Positions 8,286 through 17,819 are shown, numbered from the stretch's first letter. The stretch is 48,250 nt of DNA from Prosthecobacter debontii (GCA_945905735.1 CAMDQC010000020.1:1-48250); one strand, 5' to 3'. Numbers and translations are program-made. The notes: generated by a model not told the origin, from the sequence alone.

Positions 8286-11200
8286 ATGCTCAATAAACTC
8301 ATCCGCCTCGCCCTCCACAATCGCGCCATCGTCATCGCGCTCTCCCTGTTGCTCATGGTCATGGGCGTGAAGACGACGATGGAGCTGCCCGTCGAGGTGC
8401 TGCCGGACCTCACGAAGCCGACCGTCATCGTCCTCACCGAGTCTCCCGGCCTCGCGCCCGAGGAGGTGGAGATCAACATCACCCAGCCCATCGAGCGGTC
8501 GCTGCTCGGCGTCGCGGGGCTCACGCGACTGCGCTCCAATTCCGATGTCTCGCTCTCGCTCGTCTATGCGGAATTTGCGTGGGGCACGGACCTCTATAAG
8601 GCGCGACAATTCGTGCAGGAACGACTGGCGGGCGTGCGTGGTTCGCTCCCAGCGGGAGTGGAGCCATTCCTCACGCCAGCGGCTTCCCTCATGGGTGAGA
8701 TCATGCTCGTCGGCGTGAGCAGTCGCGATGGGAAGGTGCTGCCGCGAGACGTGCGCACGCTTGCCGACTGGAGCATTCGCCCCCGCCTGCAAAGCATCCC
8801 CGGCATCGCCGAAGTGCTGAACATGGGCGGCGGCATCAAACAAATCCAAGTCCTGCCCGAGCCGCATCGCATGGCCGCGCACGAGGTGACTTTCGAGGAA
8901 CTCGAAACCGCTGCGAAAGAATCCGCCAGCAACTCCACCGGCGGGTTCATCAACAGCGCGACGACCGAAATCATGGTGCGCAATCTCGCCATGACTGTGC
9001 AGCTCGAAGACATCGCACGCACTGTGGTAAAGAAAGTCGGCGACCGCAGCATCACCATAGCCGACGTGGCGAAGGTCGAGTGGGGCGTCGAGCCCATGCG
9101 CGGCGACGGCAGCGTAAACGGAAAACGCGGCGTCATCATGAGCATCACGAAGGCCCCCGGCTTCGACACACTCGCGCTCTCAGGGCAGATCGAAACGGCC
9201 ATCGCCGAACTGCAAAAGACGCTGCCCGCAGGCGTCGAAGCCATCGTGCTTTTTCGCCAAGGCGACTTCATCGAAAACGCCATCGGCAACCTCAAGAGCG
9301 CCATCGGCGAAGGCGCGGTCATGGTGACGATTGTCATCTTCCTGTTCCTGCTTAACTTCCGCACCACGTTCATCACGCTCATGGCGATGCCGCTGTCGTT
9401 TGCCATCACCATGCTCACGTTCAAATGGTTCGACGTATCCGTGAACTCCATGACGCTCGGCGGCCTCGCCGTCGCCATCGGCATGGTCGTGGACGACGCC
9501 ATCGTGGACGTGGAAAACGTCTTCCGCCGGTTGCAGGAAAACGCCGCGCTGCCCAAGCCTCACCCGCGCCTCGAAGTCATCGCCCGAGCCTCCGGCGAAG
9601 TGCGAAACTCCATCCTCTACGCTACGATGCTCATCATCCTCGTCTTCCTCCCGCTGCTGGGTCTGAGCGGCGTCGAGGGGCGTCTCTTCTCACCCATCGC
9701 CATCGCCACCATCATCTCGATGATGGCCTCGTTCGTCGTCTCGCTGTCGGTCATCCCCGTGCTGTGCTCCATGCTGCTGCGTCCGAAAGAAGGCCACGTT
9801 CACAAAGACGGCCCGCTCACCCGTGCGATGAAGTGGCTGCTGGAAAATACGCTCCTCCGCTTTGGCCTCTCGCAGCCGTTTCTGATGCTCGGCATCGTCG
9901 GCATGATGGTTGTCGGCGCGTTCCTTTTATACCCGCAGATGGGAAAAGACTTCCTGCCCACCTTCCGCGAAGAAACCGCGCTCGTCTCTATGACTGCCGC
10001 GCCCGGCACTTCGCTCGATGAGACGAACAACATCGCCGACGTCATCGAGCAACAACTGCTCACCATCCCCGAGGTCAAAAAAGTTGGGCGACGCCTCGGA
10101 CGCGCCGAACGCGGCGACCACGTCGTGCCCGTCAGCACAGCAGAATTCGATGTGGATTTCCGCGATAAAAACAGCAAGCGCACCCGCGCCGAAATCCTCG
10201 CCGACGTCCGCAGGAAAGTGCAGAGCGTGCCCGGCACCTTCAGCGTCGTCATGGGGCCGCTCGCCGACCGCATCGGCCACATGCTCAGCGGAGTCAGCGC
10301 ACCCGTCGCCATCAAAGTCTTCGGCCCCGACCTCGACAAACTGCGCCAGCTCGGCGTCGAGATTCAGGCCGTCGCGAAAACACTCCCCGGCTTTGAGGAT
10401 GTGAAGCTCGACCAGCAATCATCCATCGCCCAACTGCGCATCGAGGCCAACCGCGAGCGATGCGCCGCCTACGGCATCACACCCGGCAGGCTCAACGAAA
10501 TGCTCTCCACGCTCATCGGCGGCGAGAACGTCGTCGCCCTGCGCGAAGGACAGCGCGAAGTGGACCTCGCAATTCGCCTCCCACTCGAATGGCGCGAGAC
10601 GCCGGAAAAACTCGGCGAACTGCCCATCGAAGTCAGCGACGGTGCAGGCGGCGTCCAGCGGGTCCCGCTCCGCCTCATCGCCGACGTGCGCGAGGCCAAA
10701 GGGCCGAACGTCATCTTCCGCGAAAACGCCCAGCGCCGCTTCGCCATCGCCATCAAGCCCAGCGTGCGCGACGTGAGCACCCTCGTCGTCGAACTCCAAA
10801 ATCGCGTCGCCGAAAAGGTGAAACTGCCCGAAGGATACTTCGTCAGCTACGAAGGCGAATTCGTCGCCCAGCGCGAAGCAACCGCCCGCATCGCCACGCT
10901 CAGCGCCGTCGTATTTCTCGTCATCGCCTTCCTGCTCTACGGCTACTTCCGTACGCCGTTCTTCGCGTTCCAGGTCTTGTTCGACATCCCCCTCGCGCTC
11001 GTCGGCGGGCTCGTCTTCACCTACTTCAAATTGAACAACATCAGCATCGCCACGCTCGTCGGCTTCATCGCCGTCGCAGGCGTCGCCGCGCGCAACAGCA
11101 TCATGCTTATCTCGCACTACCTGCACCTCATGCAGCACGAAGGCGAAAATTTCACAAAGGCGATGGTCATTCGCGGCACCAAAGAACGCCTCGTCCCTGT

Positions 11201-11420
11201 CTTGATGACCGCGCTCGCCGCCGGCATCGGCCTCATCCCGCTCGTCCTTGCCGCTGATCAGCCGGGCAAGGAAATCCTGCACCCCGTCGCCGTCGTCATC
11301 GTCGGCGGGCTCATCACCAGCACGCTCCTCGGCCTTGGCGTAACGCCCACCGTCTTCTACACCTTCGGCAGAAAGGCCGCACAAACCGCCATCGAGAACG
11401 AAGCCCCCGCCTCGCACTAG
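8286..11420 (+). CDS. czcA: CzcA-like heavy-metal RND efflux pump
   Basis: A 1044-residue inner-membrane proton/metal antiporter, the normal length for HME/HAE RND pumps. It starts with the TM1 region MLNKLIRLALHNRAIVIALSL and continues with the porter segment ELPVEVLPDLTKPTV. TM4 reads GMVVDDAIVDVENVFRRL and contains adjacent aspartates for the proton relay; the TM10-12 region contains GFIAVAGVAARNSIMLI. The ATG at 8286 is preceded by AGGAAGG eight bases upstream, so it is chosen over a GTG at 8235 that lies inside the regulatory palindrome. The next gene starts 6 nt after its stop. The metal specificity is not readable with certainty. Confidence 0.92.
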   Translation: MLNKLIRLALHNRAIVIALSLLLMVMGVKTTMELPVEVLPDLTKPTVIVLTESPGLAPEEVEINITQPIERSLLGVAGLTRLRSNSDVSLSLVYAEFAWGTDLYKARQFVQERLAGVRGSLPAGVEPFLTPAASLMGEIMLVGVSSRDGKVLPRDVRTLADWSIRPRLQSIPGIAEVLNMGGGIKQIQVLPEPHRMAAHEVTFEELETAAKESASNSTGGFINSATTEIMVRNLAMTVQLEDIARTVVKKVGDRSITIADVAKVEWGVEPMRGDGSVNGKRGVIMSITKAPGFDTLALSGQIETAIAELQKTLPAGVEAIVLFRQGDFIENAIGNLKSAIGEGAVMVTIVIFLFLLNFRTTFITLMAMPLSFAITMLTFKWFDVSVNSMTLGGLAVAIGMVVDDAIVDVENVFRRLQENAALPKPHPRLEVIARASGEVRNSILYATMLIILVFLPLLGLSGVEGRLFSPIAIATIISMMASFVVSLSVIPVLCSMLLRPKEGHVHKDGPLTRAMKWLLENTLLRFGLSQPFLMLGIVGMMVVGAFLLYPQMGKDFLPTFREETALVSMTAAPGTSLDETNNIADVIEQQLLTIPEVKKVGRRLGRAERGDHVVPVSTAEFDVDFRDKNSKRTRAEILADVRRKVQSVPGTFSVVMGPLADRIGHMLSGVSAPVAIKVFGPDLDKLRQLGVEIQAVAKTLPGFEDVKLDQQSSIAQLRIEANRERCAAYGITPGRLNEMLSTLIGGENVVALREGQREVDLAIRLPLEWRETPEKLGELPIEVSDGAGGVQRVPLRLIADVREAKGPNVIFRENAQRRFAIAIKPSVRDVSTLVVELQNRVAEKVKLPEGYFVSYEGEFVAQREATARIATLSAVVFLVIAFLLYGYFRTPFFAFQVLFDIPLALVGGLVFTYFKLNNISIATLVGFIAVAGVAARNSIMLISHYLHLMQHEGENFTKAMVIRGTKERLVPVLMTALAAGIGLIPLVLAADQPGKEILHPVAVVIVGGLITSTLLGLGVTPTVFYTFGRKAAQTAIENEAPASH

Positions 11421-11426
11421 AAAACC

Positions 11427-12335
11427 ATGCACGCATTCATCCATCACTTCCTGCACCTCCTCGGCGAGTCGCTGCCACTATTCCTCCTCGGCGCGGCGGT
11501 CGGCGCGGCTATCGAGGAATGGCTGCCGCGTGGCTGGGTGGAGCGGTGGCTGGCAGGTGGGAAGAGTTCCGTCTTCCTCGCCGCTACGGCAGGCGCACTG
11601 CTGCCGGGTTGCGCGATGACGACGATGCCGCTCGCCGCCGCCATGCGAAGGCGCGGCGTCCCCGTCGGCACTGTCGCCGCGTTTATCATGATCGCGCCCA
11701 TTCTCAGCCCGCACACCATCGCGCTCACGGCGACGCTCATCAGCGTGCCGATGGTGGTCGCGCGCATCGTGCTCGCGTTCGCCGTTGCGTGCGCGCTCGG
11801 CTTCTTTCTAAATGCCGCACAGCGCAGCCTGCGCGTGCCCGTCGGCGTGGCGGGGGAGAAAAACGACTGCTGCGGAGAAAAGAAAAGCTGCTGCGATTCG
11901 GGCGACGCCCCCGCCGCAGCGCAGCCTGCATGGCGGCGCTGGCTCACGCGCTTTTTCGGGAGTCTGCGCGAGCTTGCACCCTTCCTCATCGGCGGGCTTC
12001 TCGTCGCCGCTGCGCTGCTGGCGTGGCTGCCTGTGGAGCAATATAGCGCACACCTGCGCGGCGGCTGGCTGGCGTATGCGATCGTCACGCTCATCGCTAT
12101 CCCAGCCTACGTGTGCGATGGCGGGGAAATCCCGCTCACTCGCGCTCTGCTGGCGCTCGGCGTCGGTCCCGGCCCGGCCTTTTGCTTCATGCTCGCCTCG
12201 GTGGGCACATGCTTTGCCACCATCGCAATGTCGGGCCGCATCATCGGCTGGCGGGCAACAGCCATTTACCTCGCCGCATGGCTGCTGCTCGCCGTGGGCG
12301 GTGGCGTCCTCGTCGGCGCGCTCCTCGCTGCGTGA
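11427..12335 (+). CDS. DUF318/ArsP-type permease with Cys-rich loop (SO_0444-like Cu/Zn exporter)
   Basis: A 302-residue membrane protein with about eight hydrophobic segments in two homologous halves. Features of the PF03773 permease family include LLPGCAMTTMPLAAAMRRRGVPVG in the first half and AYVCDGGEIPLTRALLALGVGPGPAF in the second. A central hydrophilic loop carries C148 C149 and C155 C156 (CCGEKKSCC), a likely thiol metal-docking site. Family members export arsenicals, copper or zinc. Its place 6 nt behind czcA and the Cys pairs make metal export the best guess. It would act in parallel with, or hand metal to, the RND pump. Confidence 0.8.
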   Translation: MHAFIHHFLHLLGESLPLFLLGAAVGAAIEEWLPRGWVERWLAGGKSSVFLAATAGALLPGCAMTTMPLAAAMRRRGVPVGTVAAFIMIAPILSPHTIALTATLISVPMVVARIVLAFAVACALGFFLNAAQRSLRVPVGVAGEKNDCCGEKKSCCDSGDAPAAAQPAWRRWLTRFFGSLRELAPFLIGGLLVAAALLAWLPVEQYSAHLRGGWLAYAIVTLIAIPAYVCDGGEIPLTRALLALGVGPGPAFCFMLASVGTCFATIAMSGRIIGWRATAIYLAAWLLLAVGGGVLVGALLAA

Positions 12336-12384
12336 AGAAAACTTTTCGCCCTAGAACACAACAAACAAACACACATACAAAAAC

Positions 12385-12831
12385 ATGAAAACATACATCC
12401 TCGCGCTGCTCAGCAGCCTCGCAATCACCGCCGCCGCCTTCGCGCACGGCGAAGTCGAACTCGGGCCAAACGGTGGCCGCATCCTTGAGTTCAGCAAAGA
12501 CGAAACCATGCACGGCGAAGTCACCGTGAAGGACGGGAAATTCGTCGTGGCCCTGCTCGACAAAGACATGAAGGCCGTCGCCCTCGCCGAACAAACGATC
12601 ACTGCCAACGGCGGGCCGACCAGCAAAGCGACGAAACTCGAAGTCACCAAAGCGGACGGCAAATTCACCATCCCCGCCGTGAAGCCGGGCGAGTGGCTCA
12701 TCCTCCAGTACAAGGACAACGCGAAAGCCAAAGCAGTCACCGCTCGCCTCCAATACGACACCGCAAACTGCGACGCCTGCAACGCGCAGGAGTGGATTTG
12801 CAAGTGCGCTGCGAACAAGGCGAAGAAGTAA
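12385..12831 (+). CDS. Periplasmic protein with Cys-rich C-terminus, unknown family
   Basis: The 148-residue product starts with a clear signal peptide (MKTYILALLSSLAITAAAFA) followed by HGEVELGPNGGRILEF. This opening resembles small periplasmic proteins and adaptor domains found with metal efflux systems. The middle is beta-rich with an alternating Val/Lys pattern. The end holds four cysteines, C129, C132, C139 and C141 (CDACNAQEWICKC), in an arrangement suited to metal or disulfide chemistry. The downstream DsbD homologue could keep these thiols reduced, which is inference from the neighbourhood. No established function is recognised. Confidence 0.65.
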   Translation: MKTYILALLSSLAITAAAFAHGEVELGPNGGRILEFSKDETMHGEVTVKDGKFVVALLDKDMKAVALAEQTITANGGPTSKATKLEVTKADGKFTIPAVKPGEWLILQYKDNAKAKAVTARLQYDTANCDACNAQEWICKCAANKAKK

Positions 12832-12851
12832 CCCAACCCGGCAAACGGGGT

Positions 12852-12875
12852 GGCGGCGTCCCAGGCTACGCCGCC
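12852..12875 (+). terminator. GC-rich hairpin between the Cys-tailed protein and the OprB-like gene
   Basis: GGCGGCGT (12852-12859) pairs with ACGCCGCC (12868-12875) across an 8-base loop. No T-run follows, so it may attenuate transcription or stabilise the upstream mRNA rather than terminate. The rest of 12832-12972 shows no gene. Confidence 0.3.
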
Positions 12876-12972
12876 GCCCTGCGCTTGGTTGCTTGGCATC
12901 TGTGTCGTGGACCGGGCCTTTGTCGAAGAAACGTTGTTGCGTCCAACTTCTGTCCGGCTATTGAAGTTAGCC

Positions 12973-14346
12973 ATGACTAAGAAATATATCCCACGCTGCC
13001 TCACACTCGCGACCATCCTCGGACTCTCCGCTGCACACGCGGGCGAGTTCGCGCTGGGCGATTGGGGTGGCGCGCGGACAGCCCTCTCGGACAAAGGGAT
13101 CGACTTCACGCTCGGCTACACCGCTGAGGTATTCGGCAACGTCTCCGGCGGCTTGCGCCAAGGCGCGGCGTTCAACGGCTTGTTCGAGCTTGGGATCGAC
13201 TTTGACTTCGAGAAACTGGCCGGGCTTAAAGGGCTCACCGGCCATGTGAATGGCTTCATCCCATCGGGCGAGAGCTTCAGCGGGCACTACGGCGGCGACC
13301 TCGGCACCATCTCGAACCTCGAGTTTTACAACAGCGCCCGCATGTTTGAGGCATGGCTCCAGCAAGACTTTCTCGACGGCAAACTCAGCATCCGCGCGGG
13401 CTCTCTCGCGCTGGATGAAGAGTTCGTCGTCAGCGAATACAGTGCGCTTTTTTTGAACGCCAGCTTCGGCGCAGACACGGCCATGTCGGCCAATATGCCT
13501 GTGCCGATTTACGCCATCACCTCGCCCGGCATCCGCTTTAAGCTCCAGTCCACCGAGCGCCTCTACCTCCAAGCCGCGCTCTACGACGGCAACCCGGCCC
13601 CCGGCTTCTTCGGCGATCCCTCCGCAGGCGCAGCGACGAGCAGCGAAGCCAACCGCCACGGCACCGATTGGTCTCTCCGCTCCAGCGAAGGCAGCCTTTG
13701 GATCGTGGAAGTGGGCTATGTCGTCAACGCACCCGGCGAGGAGAAAGCGGACGAAGCAGCCGGTCCCCACGCCCACGCACACAATGCGGAATCCCACGAA
13801 CGCTCGCACGGCACCGGCGAGAAACACATCTGCTGCGGCTCGGAGCGCGGCCTCTTCGGCAGCTACAAACTCGGCTACGCCCACCACACAGACGCCTTTC
13901 TCGATTACGCCGCGCTCTCCCGTGGCGCGCTGCGCAACAAGAGCCGCAACTCCGCGCTCTACGCCGTCGTGGACCAAGAACTCTTCCGCGAGGCGCGCAC
14001 CGAAGACCAAGGGCTCGGCCTTTTTGCCCGCGCCATGTTCGTCCCCGAATCGCAGAACACCGTCGCGTATGCTGTGGAAGCGGGCCTCGTGTATAAAGGA
14101 CTGTTCCCCGGACGCGATGAAGACACCATCGGCCTCGGCTTCGCCCACCTGCACATCAGCGCCGACTTCGCCCGCGCCACCGATCCGCGCCTCGACCATG
14201 AGCAAATCCTCGAACTCACATACAGCGCGCAACTCACGCCGTGGCTGAGCATCCAGCCGGATGTGCAATACATCATCCACCCTGGTGCCTCGAACGCCTT
14301 GAGCGACGAGTGGGCCGTCGGCTTGCGGGCCAGCGTCGCGTTCTGA
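12973..14346 (+). CDS. OprB-family porin-like outer-membrane protein with His-rich loop
   Basis: The 457-residue protein has a signal peptide (TLATILGLSAAHAG) and the OprB opening GDWGGARTALSDKGIDFTLGYTAEV. Amphipathic beta-strand patterning runs to an aromatic C-terminal residue (GLRASVAF), the usual signal for outer-membrane insertion. OprB porins are carbohydrate-selective. This one carries an extended loop from H266 to about C288 (HAHAHNAESHERSHGTGE, then HICCG) that looks metal-binding, and it sits inside a metal-efflux operon, so a metal-linked role is likely. The ATG at 12973 begins the signal peptide; the open frame reaches back to 12850, but that part is non-secretory. Confidence 0.75.
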   Translation: MTKKYIPRCLTLATILGLSAAHAGEFALGDWGGARTALSDKGIDFTLGYTAEVFGNVSGGLRQGAAFNGLFELGIDFDFEKLAGLKGLTGHVNGFIPSGESFSGHYGGDLGTISNLEFYNSARMFEAWLQQDFLDGKLSIRAGSLALDEEFVVSEYSALFLNASFGADTAMSANMPVPIYAITSPGIRFKLQSTERLYLQAALYDGNPAPGFFGDPSAGAATSSEANRHGTDWSLRSSEGSLWIVEVGYVVNAPGEEKADEAAGPHAHAHNAESHERSHGTGEKHICCGSERGLFGSYKLGYAHHTDAFLDYAALSRGALRNKSRNSALYAVVDQELFREARTEDQGLGLFARAMFVPESQNTVAYAVEAGLVYKGLFPGRDEDTIGLGFAHLHISADFARATDPRLDHEQILELTYSAQLTPWLSIQPDVQYIIHPGASNALSDEWAVGLRASVAF

Positions 14347-14399
14347 GACTTTTCCCATTTGCGGGAATAGGCGGCAGCGTTCAGCCTCTTACTATCTCT

Positions 14400-16487
14400 A
14401 TGATACACCGCATCTTGCTCGTCGCGCTTCTTTGGCTCGGCCTCGCGTCCGCGCTCCACGCCCAAAAAGAAGGCAAAGACTTGCCCGACCTCACCGAGCG
14501 CACGCTCTACGCCGATACCGCCGCCATCGAGCCGGGCAAGCCGTTCACGCTCGGTTTCCACTTCAAAATTGCCGACACATGGCACGCCTACTGGCGCTTC
14601 CCCGGCGGCGTCGGCATTCCGTTTACCATCACGAAGTGGAACCTGCCGAAAGGGTGGCAAGTCGAGGAGCCCGAGTTCCCGCTGCCGCAGATGCTCATAG
14701 ATGGAAATATGGCGACGCTCTACGGCTACGAGCACGAGGTGATGTTCACCGTGAAGGTCACGCCGCCGGAAAAAACGCCGCTCGCCAGCGCGACCATCGG
14801 TGCGAAGTTCGAGTGGCAAGTCTGCACGGACATCTGCGTCCCCGGTGAGGCGGAGCTGGCCCTCACGCTCCCCATCGGGAAGGCCGCGCCTGCAAACGCC
14901 GCGCTCTTCGCGAAGTGGGCCGAGCAGATGCCACGCACCGACGAGCCGCCGACGAAGGACGTGACTTTTGACATGCCGAAAAAGGAACTCCGCGTCCGCA
15001 TCGGCGGCCTGCCAGCCGAGACGAAGACCGAGTTTTTCGTCATCCCCACGCCGAAGCTCGGAGGCGGCATCGCGTTCCAAAAGTCCGTCACCGTCGAGAG
15101 CAGTGCCGACGGCGCGAAGCTCTTCAAATACCCGTGGGACGACGAGCTGGGCTGGAGCGGCCTGCTCGTCATCACCGACCCCGAGGGTAAACGCAAAGGC
15201 TGGTACATCGGCGACCCGCCGCCGGTGAAAGGCCCAGACGCAGCGTCCGCGCCCGTAGAAAGCGCCGACGACGGCGAGACGTGGGACCCCTTCGACGAAC
15301 TCGCGAAGGCCGAGCCCGAGGGGCTGCTCTCTCTGCTGCTCAAAGGATTCCTCGGCGGACTCCTGCTCAATTTGATGCCCTGCGTGCTGCCCGTCATCAG
15401 CCTGAAAATCTTCGGCTTCATGCAGCAGGCCGGGGAGGCGAAAGACCGCATCTTCAAGCTCGGGCTCGCGTATTGTGGCGGCGTCTTCGCGTTCTTCGGG
15501 GCGCTGGCAGTGATCGTCCTCGGGCTGGCATCCGTGAACCAATCGCTCGGCTGGGGCGCGCAGTTTTCTAATCCGCTCGGGCTCACCGTGATGATCGCGA
15601 TCATGTTTGGCTTTGGGCTCAGCCTTCTCGGCGTGTTTGAAGTCACGCTCGGCGGCGGTGCCTCCACGAAGCTCAGCGAAGCAGCGGGCAAAGAGGGAAT
15701 CGGCGGCGCATTCATGCATGGTTTTTTCACCACGCTCCTCGGCACGAGCTGCACCGCGCCACTCGTCGGCCCCGTCATTGGCATCGCCGTGAATGAGCCC
15801 GGCCCCAAGGTCTTCGCGCTCTTCGCCGCTATCGCCACGGGGCTGGCGCTCCCGTACTTCCTCCTCACTTGGAAGCCTGCGTGGATGAGATTCCTGCCCA
15901 AGCCCGGCATGTGGATGGTGCGAATGAAACAAATCTTCGGCTTCGCAATGCTCGGCTTTGCCGTGTGGCTGCTCAACTCGCTGCCCACCAGCCCGATGGT
16001 CGTAGCAGTCGGCGCGTTCCTCCTCGCGCTGAGCTTCGCGGCGTGGATTTACGGCACTTACCACGATGCCCGCTGGCCGTTGCCGCTTGCGCTCGTCTTG
16101 GTCGTCGGGGCGTGGATGTATTTCATTCAAGGCACCGTGCAGCCGCTCAAAGGCAAAGCCTCGAACCTCCTCGTGGACATCCGCCGTGGGCTCAATGCAA
16201 ACCGCCCCGTGTTCGTAGATTTCACCGCCGACTGGTGCCAGAACTGCAAGTTCTTTGAAGCAACCGTGCTCAACACCGAGCCCATCCAAGCCGCGTTCAA
16301 AGCGAAGAACGTCCTCTTTGTAAAAGCCGACTACACCGCCGGAGCGCCCGATATCAAAGCCGCGCTCGTAAAATGCCGCCGCGCTGGCGTGCCGCTCTAC
16401 GTCCTCTTCCGCAAACGCGGCGACGCATGGATCGCCGATGGTCTCACGCAAAGCGGATTGCTGGCCGAGCTGAACAAGCTCCCGTGA
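14400..16487 (+). CDS. Thiol:disulfide interchange protein, DsbD/ScsB-like
   Basis: The 695-residue protein moves electrons from cytoplasmic thioredoxin to the periplasm. After a signal peptide comes an N-terminal periplasmic domain with C142 and C146 (VCTDICVPGEAEL). The eight-helix DsbD membrane domain carries the redox pair C328 (MPCVLPVISL) and C451 (GTSCTAPLVGP). A C-terminal thioredoxin domain has the motif C613-QN-C616 (DFTADWCQNCKFFEATV). The broad N-terminal part resembles ScsB, a family linked to copper tolerance. It is the last gene of the metal locus and probably repairs metal-damaged thiols or keeps the Cys-rich partners reduced. The ATG at 14400 precedes the signal peptide. Confidence 0.9.
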   Translation: MIHRILLVALLWLGLASALHAQKEGKDLPDLTERTLYADTAAIEPGKPFTLGFHFKIADTWHAYWRFPGGVGIPFTITKWNLPKGWQVEEPEFPLPQMLIDGNMATLYGYEHEVMFTVKVTPPEKTPLASATIGAKFEWQVCTDICVPGEAELALTLPIGKAAPANAALFAKWAEQMPRTDEPPTKDVTFDMPKKELRVRIGGLPAETKTEFFVIPTPKLGGGIAFQKSVTVESSADGAKLFKYPWDDELGWSGLLVITDPEGKRKGWYIGDPPPVKGPDAASAPVESADDGETWDPFDELAKAEPEGLLSLLLKGFLGGLLLNLMPCVLPVISLKIFGFMQQAGEAKDRIFKLGLAYCGGVFAFFGALAVIVLGLASVNQSLGWGAQFSNPLGLTVMIAIMFGFGLSLLGVFEVTLGGGASTKLSEAAGKEGIGGAFMHGFFTTLLGTSCTAPLVGPVIGIAVNEPGPKVFALFAAIATGLALPYFLLTWKPAWMRFLPKPGMWMVRMKQIFGFAMLGFAVWLLNSLPTSPMVVAVGAFLLALSFAAWIYGTYHDARWPLPLALVLVVGAWMYFIQGTVQPLKGKASNLLVDIRRGLNANRPVFVDFTADWCQNCKFFEATVLNTEPIQAAFKAKNVLFVKADYTAGAPDIKAALVKCRRAGVPLYVLFRKRGDAWIADGLTQSGLLAELNKLP

Positions 16488-16594
16488 TTCTGCGCACGTC
16501 CGTAGTCTGGGGATAACGCTGAACTGCGAGTGTCGCTCTCATCGGAGAGTCATACCATCCACACCCCCAGCCAGCGGCAAATTCACGGGACAAA

Positions 16595-17788
16595 TCACTT
16601 CGCCTTCCGGAGGTCCGCCATCGCTTCCGCAAGCCCTTTGCCGATGCCGCCGAGGATTTTCGCCGAGCCGAGGTAGTGGAATTCGAGGTTCGACACACCC
16701 TTCTCGAGCACCTGCCGCTCGCGCTCCGTCATTCCTTCGGCGAGCGCTTTCTCCATCGCGGCTTTCTCCTCTGCGGGTTTCAAATTGCCGTCCTTCGCCT
16801 GCTTTTTCGCCTGCTGTTTGATGTCGCCTTCCTTTGCCCGGGCGAGCTTCAGCTCGCGGTCCCAATACTTCTCCGTGCGGATCGCTGCGACATTCCCTTT
16901 GAACTCCGGCATCTCCGCCGGTGCGCCCATCGCGGTGCGGATGTTTTCGTGCGTGGATTTGTAGCGCTGCTGGTCCGGTCCATACTCCGAGGTCGGGCCG
17001 CCGACGCCGATGACGCCGATGACGAACGGCATCTTCGGTGCGTTCAAATCCTTCCGAACATCGCGGATGAAATGCGCCATCGCCGTGCTGTAGGCATCGT
17101 AGCCGCCGGCCTTGTCGCGATTCGGATAAGTGCCGCCGTCCACCATATCGTTCCAGCCCTGGAACCACGCAAAGCCGGCGATTTCGTAGCCCTGCGCCGC
17201 ATCGTAGCCGGGCACCACGCGCTTCGGGTCTGCCAGCACTTTTTTCACGTGCTCGATCATGTGGCGGTAGTAAACCCCCGTCGCCTTCGCCTTCTCCGCA
17301 TTCATCGCCGCGACGTCCTTGCCCTGTTTCGCAAATCCCGCGAGCTGCGTTTCGTTGAACACGTAAGGCCCTGCGCTCGGCGAACGGAAATCGGTATTCA
17401 GGCTCTTGCCGCCCCACGAAGTCTTGATGAGCAGAATCGGCGCATCCGTCGTCTTCTGCGTGTAAAGGCCGAACGTGAACTCCGGCCCGATCTTCTCCGT
17501 CGTCGCGCCGAAGCCCGCTGTCAGCTTGCCCGTCTGCTCCGTCGTGTCGTCCTTCGAGCAGCCGATGGATGAAATCCACACGCGCTCGCAGACCTTCGGT
17601 TTTCCATCCGCGCCCATCATTTCTTCGAGCATCGGCTTCGTCGCCGGGTCCATGCCGATGTGCTCAAAAGTGGTGATCTTCGCGTGTCCCTGCATGTTCG
17701 ACTGTCCGGCGAGGATATAGACTTGCAGTGGTTTCGCAGCGGATGCGGCGACGGAGGACGCGATGAGAAGTGTGAGTATTTTGTTCAT
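16595..17788 (-). CDS. Secreted sialate O-acetylesterase-like carbohydrate esterase (SASA/DUF303), copy 1
   Basis: A 397-residue SGNH-type esterase with a signal peptide (MNKILTLLIASSVAASAA). The catalytic-serine block is YILAGQSNMQGHA and the GGK block is IKTSWGGKSLNTDF. GFAWFQGWNDMVDGG is the Asn-containing block, and FHYLGSAKILGGIG is the late His block. Family members remove acetyl groups from acetylated sugars and are abundant in polysaccharide-degrading Verrucomicrobiota and Planctomycetota. It ends convergently with the DsbD gene and lies 31 nt downstream of the DUF6288 gene. A paralogue lies at 21028-22275; between the two, segments such as AAQGYEIAGF and FIRDVRKDLxAPKMPFVIGV are nearly identical. 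Confidence 0.85.
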   Translation of the reverse strand: MNKILTLLIASSVAASAAKPLQVYILAGQSNMQGHAKITTFEHIGMDPATKPMLEEMMGADGKPKVCERVWISSIGCSKDDTTEQTGKLTAGFGATTEKIGPEFTFGLYTQKTTDAPILLIKTSWGGKSLNTDFRSPSAGPYVFNETQLAGFAKQGKDVAAMNAEKAKATGVYYRHMIEHVKKVLADPKRVVPGYDAAQGYEIAGFAWFQGWNDMVDGGTYPNRDKAGGYDAYSTAMAHFIRDVRKDLNAPKMPFVIGVIGVGGPTSEYGPDQQRYKSTHENIRTAMGAPAEMPEFKGNVAAIRTEKYWDRELKLARAKEGDIKQQAKKQAKDGNLKPAEEKAAMEKALAEGMTERERQVLEKGVSNLEFHYLGSAKILGGIGKGLAEAMADLRKAK

Positions 17789-17819
17789 AGGTTGGAGTCT
17801 GTTTGTTTGTGAGTGACGC

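Noticed and set aside
9430-9560. The VDDAIVDVEN motif of CzcA as an unusual proton relay
   Set aside because: Adjacent aspartates at this TM4 position are common in RND pumps, so it is not novel by itself.
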